From the NCBI GenBank assembly GCA_963787675.1, contig CAWBDV010000003.1, positions 1,426,001 through 1,490,000 of the forward strand: a DNA stretch of 64,000 nucleotides, read 5' to 3'. Of the stretch, positions 8,679 through 17,893 are shown piece by piece; the stretch's first letter is position 1, and each line of letters starts with the position of its first letter. The position numbers and the translations under genes are program-made. Source of the stretch: JAJPKK01 sp963787675 (GTDB taxonomy: Bacteria > Pseudomonadota > Alphaproteobacteria > Rhizobiales > Xanthobacteraceae). The notes beneath the pieces are model-generated. The model was not told the origin of the DNA. It did no database searches and saw only the letters and a program-made list of their open reading frames with translations.

Positions 8679-9893
8679 GTGTCCACTGCCGCAGCCGAGA
8701 ACGTCGCCCCGTCCGCGCGCGTCGATGCGCGCGAGGCCATGGAACGGCTCAATGCCGAAGCCGGCAAGTTCAACATCTGGCTGCGCACCCAGGCGAATGC
8801 GCCGGCGCAGCAGCCATGGTTCCGGGACACCGGCATCGATGCGGGCGGCAAGCTTGCGGCCGGGCGCGTCGGGGCAAACCAGATCAAGACTGCGGCGCAT
8901 CGCTGGCGCTGGAATGAGATCGGCCCTTACCTGGACCGCATCGCCGAAATCGCCCGCACCTCCGACGTGCCTCCGATCGAGTTCGCGGAGCGCCAGCAGT
9001 TCCTGTTGACAAATCCGGGCCTGGGCGGCCGTCTCCAGGTCACCAATACGATCCGCTGCGCGGTATCGATCTACAACCCCGGCGATGTCGCCCCAGTTCA
9101 CGTCCACACGCCGAATGCGAGCCGCACGATTCTGTCGGACAACGGCGGCTACACCGTTGTCGAGGGCGAGCGCTGCGAGGCCGGCCGCGGCGACCTCATT
9201 CTAACCCCCCACGGCACCTGGCACGACCACGGCAATGACGGCGCGACCCCGGTGGTGTGGGCCGACGTGCTCGATTTCCCCCTGATGGAGTTCCTCGACT
9301 GCGTGTGGCTTGACGACGAATTCCACGGCGAGCGCGCCGGCAACACCCGCGCCCAGGCACCGAAGCAGGGCGACGGCTACTCGCAGCGGCTCTACGGCGC
9401 CGGCGGCATGCTGCCGGGATTCGTTTCCCACCAGCGCGGCTTCGGCGCACAGGCGACACCGATGATCCATTATCGGGGCGCCGAAATCCGCAAGACGCTT
9501 GCCGGTCTCGCCAAGGAGGCGGGCGACCCTTACGAGGGCATCACCGTCAAGTTCGTCAATCCCGTGAACGGTGCGCCAGTGTTCCCGACGCTCGCCTATA
9601 GCGCGCAGCTGCTGCGGCCGGGCGAGGAAACCCGCCTCAAGCGCGAGACCGCGAGCACGATGTACATCGTGGTCGAAGGCAGCGGCGCAACGGAAATCGC
9701 CGGCAAGCGGTTCGATTGGGAGCGTAACGATATCTTCGTTGTCCCGAATTTCCTATGGCGTCGCCACCTCAACACCGGGACCAAGGATGCCGTGCTTTAC
9801 GCCGTCTCCGATGCACCGCTGATGGAGAAGGTCGGCCAATACCGTTCCCAGGGCCGCACCAAGGATGGCGCCGTCGAGAACCTGGTGGCGTAG
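8679..9893 (+). CDS. Bicupin dioxygenase, gentisate 1,2-dioxygenase-like
   Basis: A cupin-fold Fe(II) ring-cleavage dioxygenase of 404 residues. The N-terminal cupin has PGDVAPVHVHTPNASR (His141, His143) and PHGTWHDHGND (His182), matching the HxH...H iron site of gentisate dioxygenases. A second cupin-like half (about 300-385) has the degenerate LRPGEETRLKRE. Start is GTG with GGAGG eight bases upstream. It diverges from an intradiol dioxygenase and is followed 12 bases later by a toxin-antitoxin pair. The substrate could be gentisate, salicylate or 1-hydroxy-2-naphthoate; the sequence alone does not decide. Confidence 0.85.
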   Translation: MSTAAAENVAPSARVDAREAMERLNAEAGKFNIWLRTQANAPAQQPWFRDTGIDAGGKLAAGRVGANQIKTAAHRWRWNEIGPYLDRIAEIARTSDVPPIEFAERQQFLLTNPGLGGRLQVTNTIRCAVSIYNPGDVAPVHVHTPNASRTILSDNGGYTVVEGERCEAGRGDLILTPHGTWHDHGNDGATPVVWADVLDFPLMEFLDCVWLDDEFHGERAGNTRAQAPKQGDGYSQRLYGAGGMLPGFVSHQRGFGAQATPMIHYRGAEIRKTLAGLAKEAGDPYEGITVKFVNPVNGAPVFPTLAYSAQLLRPGEETRLKRETASTMYIVVEGSGATEIAGKRFDWERNDIFVVPNFLWRRHLNTGTKDAVLYAVSDAPLMEKVGQYRSQGRTKDGAVENLVA

Positions 9894-9905
9894 GAGGCCA
9901 TCGCA

Positions 9906-10133
9906 ATGACAAAGCTGCTAGAACAGGCAATCACGACCGTGCGTGACCTCCCCGAAGAGGACCAGGAGGCGATCGCGGCCGTCATGCTGTCCATGGCGGG
10001 TGTCGATGCGCCCGTGGTCCGACTCGATCAGGAGACGAGGGCTGCAATCCGAGAAGGAGTGGCGCAAGCCAGGCGCGGTGAATTCGTGCCGGACGACGTC
10101 GTAGCCGAATCCGACAAGCGTCATGGCGTATGA
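9906..10133 (+). CDS. Type II antitoxin of a ParE/RelE pair
   Basis: Seventy-five residues, acidic, with an N-terminal half of helical character and a C-terminal region (RLDQETRAAIREGVAQARRGEFV) typical of the toxin-wrapping part of ParD/addiction-module antitoxins. A strong GGAGG precedes the ATG. It overlaps the toxin gene by four bases (ATGA), the usual coupling in such operons. Confidence 0.8.
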   Translation: MTKLLEQAITTVRDLPEEDQEAIAAVMLSMAGVDAPVVRLDQETRAAIREGVAQARRGEFVPDDVVAESDKRHGV

Positions 10134-10417
10134 GGGTTCGGTACACGCGGCGCGCCTTTGCCGATCGCGAGGAGATTTTTGAGTACATCGAAAAGCGCAA
10201 TCCTGAGAGCGCTCGCGCCGTTAAAGCCGATATCATCAAGGCGATCCGCCGGTTGGAGCAATTCCCGCGCTCAGCGCCGGCAACCGACGAGCCAGGCATC
10301 TTCGAACTCGTCGTGCCGCGGCGCCCCTACAAGGTCTATTATCGCGTCGAGAACAGCGAGGTGTGGATCGTCCACATACGCGACGCCCGACGAAAGCCGT
10401 GGCAAGGTGGAGGATAG
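10130..10417 (+). CDS. RelE/ParE-family toxin
   Basis: Ninety-five residues with the RelE/ParE fold signature: an N-terminal strand (MRVRYTRRAFADREEIFEYIEKRNP), a central helix ending in RRLEQFPRSAPA, and closing strands KVYYRVENSEVWIVHIRDARRKPW. ParE members inhibit gyrase and RelE members cleave mRNA; the arrangement here favours ParE. It forms an operon with the antitoxin and sits inside a catabolic region, so it may be a small passenger rather than part of the pathway. Confidence 0.88.
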   Translation: MRVRYTRRAFADREEIFEYIEKRNPESARAVKADIIKAIRRLEQFPRSAPATDEPGIFELVVPRRPYKVYYRVENSEVWIVHIRDARRKPWQGGG

Positions 10418-10486
10418 CGGCCTCGGTCCTGCCGAGAAATCTTCATGCCCGCAGGCGGCATCTCACTCTAAAGCAGGCGCCTCCTC

Positions 10487-11365
10487 ATGACTAACGTCAT
10501 CCGGATCGGCAATGTCACGGTTCAGCGCATCGTCGAGCAAGAGACGACGTTCCTGCCGGCGCTGGAGGTGCTTCCGGCGCTGACGCCGGAGTTGCTCGCG
10601 GAAAACCGTCATTGGCTGGAGCCCACGGCGCTCGACCCGAACGGCTATCTCATACTGTGCTTCCAATCCTACATCCTGCGCACACCTCATCATGTCATTC
10701 TGATCGACAGCTGCATCGGCAATCACAAGCCGCGGCCCAATCGGCCGAAATGGCATATGAAGTCGGACGAAACCTACATGACCGCGCTCGCTGCCGCGGG
10801 GCTGCGGGTCGAAGACATCGATTTCGTGCTGTGCACGCATTTGCATGCCGACCATGTCGGCTGGAATAGCCGCCTCGACAACGGACGCTGGGTCCCGACG
10901 TTTCCGAACGCGCGCTACGTCTTCGCGGCGGATGAGTATGCTCACTGGACCCGAGTCAATGCCAAGGCGCCGGTGGCGCCTTTCAACGACAGCGTCCTTC
11001 CCGTCGTCGAGGCGAACCGCGCCGACTTGGTGCAGAGCGACCACCGGATCGGAGACCTCGTCCATCTGCTGCCAACGCCGGGGCACACGCCCGGTCACGT
11101 GGCCATCGCGTTCGGACGCGACGGCACTGACGGCGTCTTCAGCGGCGACCTCATTCACACGCCGCTGCAGACGCGCTATCCGGAATTGTCGGTCGTGTTC
11201 GATGTCGACCCCGCAAAGGCTGCGGTGACGCGGCGCCAATTCCTCGAGCGCTGCTGCGACACCAGGACCCTGTTCTGTCCCGCCCATTTTCCGTCTCCCT
11301 CCTGGGGTCGGATCAAACGCTGGGACAACGGGTTCCGCTGCGAGCACATGACGTCCGATAGCTAA
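10487..11365 (+). CDS. MBL-fold metallo-hydrolase
   Basis: A 292-residue metallo-beta-lactamase fold protein. The metal-binding motif is CTHLHADHVGWN, followed by PTPGHTPGHV, SGDLIHTP and a final PAHF histidine. These give a complete binuclear site. It has no signal peptide. Members like this act as lactonases or esterases, but the substrate cannot be read here. A paralogue at 38916-39794 shares CTHLHxDHVGWN and GRWVPTFPNARYV. The ribosome binding site before 10487 is weak. Confidence 0.88.
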   Translation: MTNVIRIGNVTVQRIVEQETTFLPALEVLPALTPELLAENRHWLEPTALDPNGYLILCFQSYILRTPHHVILIDSCIGNHKPRPNRPKWHMKSDETYMTALAAAGLRVEDIDFVLCTHLHADHVGWNSRLDNGRWVPTFPNARYVFAADEYAHWTRVNAKAPVAPFNDSVLPVVEANRADLVQSDHRIGDLVHLLPTPGHTPGHVAIAFGRDGTDGVFSGDLIHTPLQTRYPELSVVFDVDPAKAAVTRRQFLERCCDTRTLFCPAHFPSPSWGRIKRWDNGFRCEHMTSDS

Positions 11366-11499
11366 CGCTCCACAAGCGGAGCGGTCTGCCGATCCCGATC
11401 GGCCGAACCGTCGCAATGCTGTACGATGCATCGGGATGCCCCGGATTGTGCTCGCGATCGCAGGCGCTCGGTCCCGGGGGCGTTCTACGGAGAGGCACG

Positions 11500-12804
11500 A
11501 TGCCCGCCACGCGCTACCACAAGACTCGCATCGGCAATCATGTCCTGAAGCCCGAGACGCTGATGCTCGGCTATGGCTACGATCCGGCGCTCTCGGAAGG
11601 CTCGGCCAAGCCGCCGGTGTTTCTCACCTCGACATTCGTGTTTCGCACGGCCGAGGATGGCCGCGACTTCTTCGATTACACGGCCGGACGGCGCGAGCCG
11701 CCGGCGGATGGCTCGTCGGGCCTCGTCTACTCGCGGTTCAACCATCCCAATCTGGAGATCGTCGAGGATCGCCTCGCCGTTTATGAGGGCGCCGAGCAAG
11801 GTCTCGTCTTTTCCTCGGGAATGGCAGCGATCGCGACATCGATCCTGGCCTGCGTCCGGCCCGGCCAGGCGATCCTGCACAGCCGGCCGCTCTACGGCGG
11901 CACCGAGGTGCTGATCGATACGACGGTGACGCCGTTCGGCATTGCCGCTGAATCGTTTGCGGATGGACTGAGCGAAAGCGAGGTGCGGGCTGCGGCCGAA
12001 CGCGCCACGGCGCGCGGGCGCGTCGCGATGATCTTCATCGAGACGCCGTCCAATCCGTTGAACACGCTGGTCGACATCGCGCTGATGCGTCGCATCGCCG
12101 ACGAGATCGGCAAGCGGCAGGGGTCGCCGCCGATCATCGGCTGCGACAACACCCTGCTCGGGCCGGTGTTTCAGGCGCCGCTCAAGCATGGCGCCGATCT
12201 CTCCATCTATTCGCTGACGAAATATGTCGGCGGTCACAGCGATCTCATCGGCGGCGCCGTCATGGGCTCGCGGGCCCAGCTCAAGCCCATTCGCGCGCTG
12301 CGCAGCGCCATCGGCACGCAGCTCGATCCGCATTCCTGCTGGATGCTGAGCCGGTCATTGGAAACGGTCGCGCTGCGCATGGAGCGTGCAGCCGCCAATG
12401 CGAAGACGGTGGCGCTGTTCCTCTCGGAACATCCGCAGGTCGCGCACGTGCACTATCCTCCGCTGCTGCCGCCGGATGACCCGACCCGCCTGCTCATGGA
12501 GCGGCAGTCCACATCTGCGGGCTCGACCTTCTCGTTCGAGGTCAAGGGCGGCCAAGCGGAGGCCTTCGCCTTCCTCAACCGGCTGGAGGTGTTCAAGCTT
12601 GCCGTCAGCCTCGGCGGTACCGAATCCTTGATCTGCCATCCGGCGACCACCGTCCATTCCGGGCTGAGCGAAGCGGCTCGGCGCGAAATCGGGATCACAC
12701 CGGCCCTGATCCGCGTGTCGGTCGGGATCGAGAATCCGGACGACCTTATTGCCGACATTGCCCAGGCATTTGCGACTGCGTCGATCGCGAATGCCCGCGG
12801 CTGA
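11500..12804 (+). CDS. Cys/Met-metabolism PLP enzyme (cystathionine gamma-synthase / methionine gamma-lyase family)
   Basis: A 434-residue fold-type I PLP enzyme acting on sulfur amino acids or O-acyl homoserine. The PLP-binding lysine is Lys241 in YSLTKYVGGHSD. The family's SRFNHPN, SSGMAAIAT, ETPSNP and CDNT motifs are in order, and the C-terminal SLGGTESLICHPATTVHS is diagnostic. ATG at 11500 has GGAGAGG upstream; an earlier ATG at 11416 adds 28 unrelated residues. The stand-alone position (no met genes nearby) leaves synthase versus lyase open. Confidence 0.9.
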   Translation: MPATRYHKTRIGNHVLKPETLMLGYGYDPALSEGSAKPPVFLTSTFVFRTAEDGRDFFDYTAGRREPPADGSSGLVYSRFNHPNLEIVEDRLAVYEGAEQGLVFSSGMAAIATSILACVRPGQAILHSRPLYGGTEVLIDTTVTPFGIAAESFADGLSESEVRAAAERATARGRVAMIFIETPSNPLNTLVDIALMRRIADEIGKRQGSPPIIGCDNTLLGPVFQAPLKHGADLSIYSLTKYVGGHSDLIGGAVMGSRAQLKPIRALRSAIGTQLDPHSCWMLSRSLETVALRMERAAANAKTVALFLSEHPQVAHVHYPPLLPPDDPTRLLMERQSTSAGSTFSFEVKGGQAEAFAFLNRLEVFKLAVSLGGTESLICHPATTVHSGLSEAARREIGITPALIRVSVGIENPDDLIADIAQAFATASIANARG

Positions 12805-12833
12805 CGAAAACGACAAGAACAGAGGAGACCGCC

Positions 12834-13430
12834 ATGAACGATCGACTGCGCTTTCCGTCGCGCCGCGGAATTCTCGCCTCGGCCGCATGCGCCGGGCTCG
12901 TGGTGGCAATCGACGATGGCTTCGCCCAGAGTCTCGCGCCGACGCCCGCTTGTCACGATGGCGACGAGCCGACATTGCCCGAGACGGAAGGCCCGTTTTT
13001 CAAGCCGCGGTCACCTCTGCGCAGCGACCTGCGCGAGCCCAGCCTGCCGGGGCGGCCGGTCGAGCTTTCCGGCCGCGTGCTGACACGCGCATGCCGGCCG
13101 GTTGCGGGCGCAATCGTCGATCTCTGGCAAGCCGACGATACCGGTGAATACGACAATAAAGGCTTCCGCCTCCGCGGCCACGTCTTCACCGATTCTGAGG
13201 GCCGCTACACCTTCCGCACCATCGTGCCCGGCCTTTATCCCGGTCGCACGCGGCACTTCCATGCCAAGATCCAAGCACCGAAAGCGCCGCTGTTCACCAC
13301 GCAATTCTACTTTCCCGACGAGCCGCGCAACCGCACCGATGCGTTCTTCCATCGCGAACTGGTCATGCAGGTCGCGTCCGCCGAGGATACCTTACGGGCG
13401 CGGTTCGATGTGGTGCTGGCGATCCGCTAG
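12834..13430 (+). CDS. Exported intradiol dioxygenase-like protein (protocatechuate 3,4-dioxygenase beta type)
   Basis: A 198-residue protein with a twin-arginine-like leader (PSRRGILASAACAGLVVA) and a likely cleavage near residue 32, so probably periplasmic after folding with metal. The intradiol core begins at TEGPFFK. The four iron ligands are present: Tyr106 (GEYDNK), Tyr135 (GLYPGR), His141 and His143 (RHFHAKI). Start is ATG with AGAGGAG upstream. It lies 29 bases after the PLP enzyme gene. Most catabolic intradiol enzymes are cytosolic, so an exported one is unusual. The substrate is unknown. Confidence 0.85.
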   Translation: MNDRLRFPSRRGILASAACAGLVVAIDDGFAQSLAPTPACHDGDEPTLPETEGPFFKPRSPLRSDLREPSLPGRPVELSGRVLTRACRPVAGAIVDLWQADDTGEYDNKGFRLRGHVFTDSEGRYTFRTIVPGLYPGRTRHFHAKIQAPKAPLFTTQFYFPDEPRNRTDAFFHRELVMQVASAEDTLRARFDVVLAIR

Positions 13431-13432
13431 CG

Positions 13433-13681
13433 CTATGGCTGCCAGCCTGGCGGCGCACCGTGCCGCTCGATTGCGGCCACGATTTCGCGGTGGCGACGCT
13501 GATCCCGCTTCATGCTCACCGAGATGATCGCGTGCAGCGACGGCAGCAGCAACAGCGGATGGAAGATGAGCCCAAAGACCAGGCACAGCACGAGGAGCAC
13601 CAGGTTGAAGACGGCCGAGAACGGCTGGCCGTTGAGCAGCAGGCCCAACGGCGGAAGAAAGGCTGCGACGAGGTAGATCAT
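13433..13681 (-). CDS. Small two-helix membrane protein (YqaE/Pmp3-like)
   Basis: Eighty-two residues. The N-terminus FLPPLGLLLNG with two hydrophobic helices (about 1-20 and 24-55) resembles the YqaE/Pmp3 stress-associated family, whose signature is a PPLG segment followed by a second helix. A charged C-terminal tail (MKRDQRRHREIVAAIERHG) follows. It is convergent with the exported dioxygenase gene, two bases apart. Function is not inferable. Confidence 0.6.
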   Translation of the reverse strand: MIYLVAAFLPPLGLLLNGQPFSAVFNLVLLVLCLVFGLIFHPLLLLPSLHAIISVSMKRDQRRHREIVAAIERHGAPPGWQP

Positions 13682-13915
13682 CTCAAGGCACCCCGCTCAG
13701 GTCGCCGGAACTCCGCATCGCGGAATGTAGATTGCGGATTCGCCGGCGCAATAGCGATCAGAATCGCCGCCGGGTGCGATTTTCGGCAGATATCATGGCG
13801 ACACTTGGTCTCGCTCGCGCCCGCGGGTTTCGCGGCGGTACCCGTCACGCTGGAAAAGGTCCGAGTTGGCGTCTATGACTGACGCAGATGCCCGCCCCAA
13901 AGCCAACTCCGCACC

Positions 13916-15319
13916 ATGAACCGTGAGCGCCTCGTCCCGCTGATCGTGGCGGTGGCCCTGTTCATGGAGAACATGGACTCAACCGTCATCGCGACGTCGC
14001 TGCCGGCGATCGCCGCGGACATCGGCTCGAGCCCGCTGGAACTCAAGCTCGCGATCACCACCTACCTGCTGGCGCTCGCCATCTTCATTCCGGCGAGCGG
14101 CTGGATGGCAGACCGCTTCGGCGCCCGCACGATCTTCCGCACCGCCATCGCCATATTCCTGGTCGGCTCGATCGGGTGCGCACTCTCCGACTCGCTCGTC
14201 AATTTCGTGATAGCGCGTTTCATCCAAGGCGCGGGCGGGGCCATGATGTCGCCCGTCGGGCGGCTGGTGCTGGTGCGCACCGTCGACCGCCGCAAGCTCC
14301 TCGACGCCATGGCGCTGCTCACCATGCCGGCGCTGGTCGGACCGATCCTCGGCCCCGCGCTCGGAGGCTTCATCACCACCTACGCGACCTGGCACTGGAT
14401 CTTCCTCATCAACATCCCGATCGGCCTCATCGGGATCATCCTGGTGAGCGTCTTCTTCGAGAATGTCCGCGCCGAAAACCCCGATCGGTTCGATCTGGTT
14501 GGGCTCGCCCTCATCGGGTTTGGCGTAGGCGGCATCGCCTTCGGCCTCACCGTCACCGGCATCAACGTGGTGCCGAGCTATGTCGCGCTGCTGCTCGTCG
14601 TCGGCGGCGCGGCGGCGACGTTTGTCTATGTGCTGCGCTCGCGGGGCATGCCGTCGCCCGTGATCGATCTCTCGCTGTTCAAATTGCCGACGTTCCGCGC
14701 CGGGGTCGCCGGCGGCTTTTTGTTTCGCATCGGCGCCGGGGCGCTGCCGTTCCTGTTGCCGCTTCTGATGCAACTCGGCTTCGGCATGACGCCGTTCCAG
14801 TCGGGGCTCATCACGCTGTCGTCGGCAGTCGGCGCCATGCTGATGAAGTGGGCAGTGCCGCGCATCCTGCGGCGGGTCGGGTTCCGCGCCGCGCTCACCT
14901 GGAACGGCGCCATCGCTGCTACGATGCTCGCGGCGTGCGCCGCCTTCACGATCACGACACCGGTGCCGCTGATGGTCGCGGTGCTGCTGACGGGCGGCTT
15001 TTTCCGCTCGCTGCAGTTCACGAGCGTCAATGCCATCTCGTTTGCGGAGATCGATGCGGCCCGCACGAGCCGCGCCACGGCTCTCATCGCGGTCGCGCAG
15101 CAGCTCTCCCAATCGGTCGGTGTCGCGACCGGCGCGCTCGCCGTCGAAACCGTGCTGCATTTCAAGGGCACGACCAAGCTCGTCGCCGAGGACTTCCCGC
15201 CGGCGTTCCTCCTGGTTGCGCTGATCTCGGCAAGCTCAGTCCTGCTGTTCGCACGGCTGCCCGCCGACGCCGGCGCCGACATGGCCGCGCGCGAAGCAGG
15301 CGACCACAAGGCTGCGTAA
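13916..15319 (+). CDS. MFS drug-exporter-type transporter (DHA2/EmrB-like)
   Basis: A 467-residue polytopic inner-membrane protein of 13-14 predicted helices. MFS motif A is GWMADRFGARTIF (residues about 62-74). The antiporter motif C-like GPILGPALGGFI and the WHWIFLINIPIG segment are typical of the EmrB/QacA group, which exports drugs by proton antiport. The preceding 234 bases hold no gene and no recognisable site; no regulator adjoins it. Confidence 0.9.
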   Translation: MNRERLVPLIVAVALFMENMDSTVIATSLPAIAADIGSSPLELKLAITTYLLALAIFIPASGWMADRFGARTIFRTAIAIFLVGSIGCALSDSLVNFVIARFIQGAGGAMMSPVGRLVLVRTVDRRKLLDAMALLTMPALVGPILGPALGGFITTYATWHWIFLINIPIGLIGIILVSVFFENVRAENPDRFDLVGLALIGFGVGGIAFGLTVTGINVVPSYVALLLVVGGAAATFVYVLRSRGMPSPVIDLSLFKLPTFRAGVAGGFLFRIGAGALPFLLPLLMQLGFGMTPFQSGLITLSSAVGAMLMKWAVPRILRRVGFRAALTWNGAIAATMLAACAAFTITTPVPLMVAVLLTGGFFRSLQFTSVNAISFAEIDAARTSRATALIAVAQQLSQSVGVATGALAVETVLHFKGTTKLVAEDFPPAFLLVALISASSVLLFARLPADAGADMAAREAGDHKAA

Positions 15320-15328
15320 GGACTGCGG

Positions 15329-15833
15329 CTACCCAGAAGCGGCGAGCCGCTCAAGCGCGGCGCCGGCAATCACATAGTTCTTCGCGTCGACGACATCGAC
15401 GAAACCAAGCCGCTCGTAAAGCGCGGCGGCACGATTGCCCGCACGCATCGTCAGTTCGACCATGACGCTCCTGCGCACCTTGGCGAAAGCAGCGACGCGG
15501 GCGAGCAATGCCGTGCCGACGCCGTGACCGCGAAAGCGCGCCTCGACGCAGAAGTCGAGCAGCGCCACCGCCGGGCCGACCCAGCCGGGGAAATAGCGCT
15601 CGCTGCAGATGGCGATCCCGACGATTTCGGCCTTCGTGCTCGGCGACGTAGATTGTGAAGCGCGCGTTCGGACCGAAGCCGTCGCGCTCCCAATCCCCTG
15701 CCTCGGCGTTCACCGTGTAAGCGATGTCGTCGCTGACGGCGAGTTCGAGCTTGAGCTGCATGATGCCGGGAATGTCGGCGGCAAGCGCGTCACGGACCGC
15801 AAACGTCAGAGAAGAGCTGGCCGGCATGGGCAA
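15329..15833 (-). pseudogene. GNAT N-acetyltransferase broken by a +1 frameshift
   Basis: The N-terminal half (from MPMPASSSLTFAVRDA to IYVAEHEGR) and the C-terminal half (IVGIAICSERYFPGW, then EARFRGHGVGTALLARV, the acetyl-CoA pyrophosphate loop) lie in different frames. Removing one base from the TTT run at 15625-15627 (AAA on the coding strand) joins them into a 167-residue acetyltransferase ending LERLAASG. The corrected length is an exact multiple of three. It is either a recent pseudogene or a one-base sequence error. Confidence 0.85.
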
Positions 15834-15945
15834 AGCCTACGGCCCGCCATGCCGGCCAGCCGATCCGCGAATGCTGCGCGCCCCGCAAACAACCTGATCG
15901 ATAAGGGTTAATGAATCGTTACCGATAGCAGGAGGGCCGATTTGC

Positions 15946-16650
15946 CTAGGTGTGGGGACGAAAGCCCGTCGCCAGCACGTAGAGTTCCGCCGAATTGGCT
16001 CGGCTTGCGGACGGTTTGACGTGACGAACGATGGCAAAATCGCGCTTCAGCGTCGCGAGAAGCTCGCCTTCGGTGCCGCCCTGGAGAACCTTGCACAGGA
16101 ACGCCCCGCCCGGCCGCAGCACCTCGCGGGCAAACTCGGCGGCTGTTTCCGCGAGCGCCATGATCTTGAGATGATCGGTCTTGCGGTGGCCGGTCGCGTT
16201 GGCCGCCATGTCGGACAAAACGACATCGGCCGGCCCACCAAGCAATGCCTTCAGACGATCCGGCGCCGACGGATCAAGAAAATCGAGGTTGAGAAAATCG
16301 ACGCCCACGATCGCCGGCATGTCGAGGAGATCGATCGCGACGACTTTTCCCGCCTTCCCCTCCCCTGCCCCACTGTCGGTGCCGACGCGTTTCGCGGCGA
16401 TCTGGCTCCAGCCGCCAGGCGCGGCGCCAAGATCGGCAACCCTGCCGCCCGGCTCGAACAGGTGGTACTTGTCGTCGATCTCGGCGAGCTTGTAGGCCGC
16501 GCGCGAGCGCAATCCTTCGCGTTTTGCCTGCGCGACATAGGGATCGTTAAGCTGGCGCTCGAGCCAGCGCCGCGACGCCGGAGTGCGGCTCTTGCTGCTC
16601 TTGACCCGGACCTTGAGATCGCGTCCGCCGCGACCAGGAGGAGCCGTCAT
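15946..16650 (-). CDS. rlmE: 23S rRNA (uridine-2'-O-)-methyltransferase RlmE
   Basis: Methylates the 2'-O of the A-loop uridine (U2552 in E. coli) of 23S rRNA, using SAM. At 234 residues it has the SAM loop VADLGAAPGGWSQ and the K-D-K-E catalytic tetrad: Lys54 (AAYKLAE), Asp147 (VLSDMAAN), Lys187 (FLCKVLQGG), Glu222 (NSAELYVL). ATG at 16650 overlaps the stop of the upstream ppx gene (ATGA). A basic N-terminal tail precedes the Rossmann core. Confidence 0.95.
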   Translation of the reverse strand: MTAPPGRGGRDLKVRVKSSKSRTPASRRWLERQLNDPYVAQAKREGLRSRAAYKLAEIDDKYHLFEPGGRVADLGAAPGGWSQIAAKRVGTDSGAGEGKAGKVVAIDLLDMPAIVGVDFLNLDFLDPSAPDRLKALLGGPADVVLSDMAANATGHRKTDHLKIMALAETAAEFAREVLRPGGAFLCKVLQGGTEGELLATLKRDFAIVRHVKPSASRANSAELYVLATGFRPHT

Positions 16651-17756
16651 ACGGTCGCGCCCGAATGGGTCCAGACGCCGTCCTCGCGCATGAGCTTGAC
16701 CAGGATGCCCTCGCGCAAGCCACGGTCGGCGACGCGCAGCCGCGGCACCGGAAACGCACGGCGGATCGCTTCGAGGATGGCGCATCCGGCGAGCACGAGG
16801 TCGGCGCGCTCGGAGCCGATGCAGGCATTGGCGACGCGCTCTTCGTAGGTCATCGCGATCAGTTCATCGATTACTGTCGTCACCTGGTTATCGCTCAGCC
16901 AGCAACCGTCGACCTGGCGGCGGTCGTAACGCGGCAGCCGCAGATGAATGCCGGCAATGGTGGTGACGGTGCCGGACGTTCCCAGCATGTGCATGCCGTC
17001 GAGGTCGCCGCTGTGGGCGGCGGTGAACGGCGCGACGTGCGCCGCCACTTCCGCGACCATCGCCTCGAACAGCGCGCGGTCGACTTTAACGCCGCCATGG
17101 CGCTCGGCGAGCGTGACGACGCCGAGCGGCAGCGAGACCCATCCCTCCATCACCGGCTTCGGCGGGCCGCGCAACACCGGCTCCGACTGCGACAGCCGCA
17201 CCAGCTCGGACGAGCCGCCACCGATGTCGAACAGCAGGACCCGGCGCGCGAGTGGGTCCATGAGCGGCGTACAGCCGGTGGCGGCGAGTTCGGCCTCGGT
17301 CTCGCGGTCGACGATTTCAAGCTCGATGCCGACTTTGGTGCGGATCACGTCCAGGAATTCGGCACCATTGGCCGCCGCGCGACAAGCCTCGGTCGCGATG
17401 AGGCGCGAGCGCGTCACGCCGCGGTTGCGCATCTTATCGCGGCAGATGCTGAGCGCCCCGACGGCCCGAGCGATCGCCGCATCCGAGAGGCGCCCGGTCG
17501 CCGATACGCCCTCGCCGAGCCGGATAATGCGCGAAAAGGCATCGACGACGCGAAAGCCGTCGCCGGTCGGTCGCGCGATCAACAGTCGGCAGTTATTGGT
17601 GCCGAGATCGAGGGCGGCATAGGTCTGCCGGCCGCTCCAATGGTGCGGCCGCCTCGGACGGAGATGGTGGCCGCGTCCCCGGTGAATTCGGTTATCGGCA
17701 TGCGACCGATATGGCGCGGGGTCGAGGCCGCCGGTTTCCCGGCCCTCGTCGTTCAT
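16647..17756 (-). CDS. Ppx/GppA-family exopolyphosphatase
   Basis: An ASKHA-fold phosphatase of about 369 residues that acts on polyphosphate or pppGpp. Phosphate-binding elements are AALDLGTNNCRLLIA and LLFDIGGGSSELV, plus GTSGTVTTIAG. ATG at 17756 is chosen because GGAAGGG lies seven bases upstream. About 45 residues before the core are basic and poorly conserved. It is shorter than E. coli Ppx and lacks the C-terminal HD-like domain, as in many alphaproteobacterial members. Coupled to rlmE by a four-base overlap. Confidence 0.92.
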   Translation of the reverse strand: MNDEGRETGGLDPAPYRSHADNRIHRGRGHHLRPRRPHHWSGRQTYAALDLGTNNCRLLIARPTGDGFRVVDAFSRIIRLGEGVSATGRLSDAAIARAVGALSICRDKMRNRGVTRSRLIATEACRAAANGAEFLDVIRTKVGIELEIVDRETEAELAATGCTPLMDPLARRVLLFDIGGGSSELVRLSQSEPVLRGPPKPVMEGWVSLPLGVVTLAERHGGVKVDRALFEAMVAEVAAHVAPFTAAHSGDLDGMHMLGTSGTVTTIAGIHLRLPRYDRRQVDGCWLSDNQVTTVIDELIAMTYEERVANACIGSERADLVLAGCAILEAIRRAFPVPRLRVADRGLREGILVKLMREDGVWTHSGATV

Positions 17757-17893
17757 CGAATACCCTTCCACCGCGCCGAAGTCTGCTCCCAGGCGACTCC
17801 ACGGCTGCGGCACGTAACCATCGTATCGCGCGGAGTGTAACAGCGTTCGCGGCCACGCGCCAAGTCATACGGCTTGTCCGTGGCGCCAGTGCA

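Noticed and set aside
13682..13915. Search for a tRNA or regulator gene in the gap before the MFS gene
   Set aside because: No cloverleaf-like pairing or credible frame; nothing recognisable was found.
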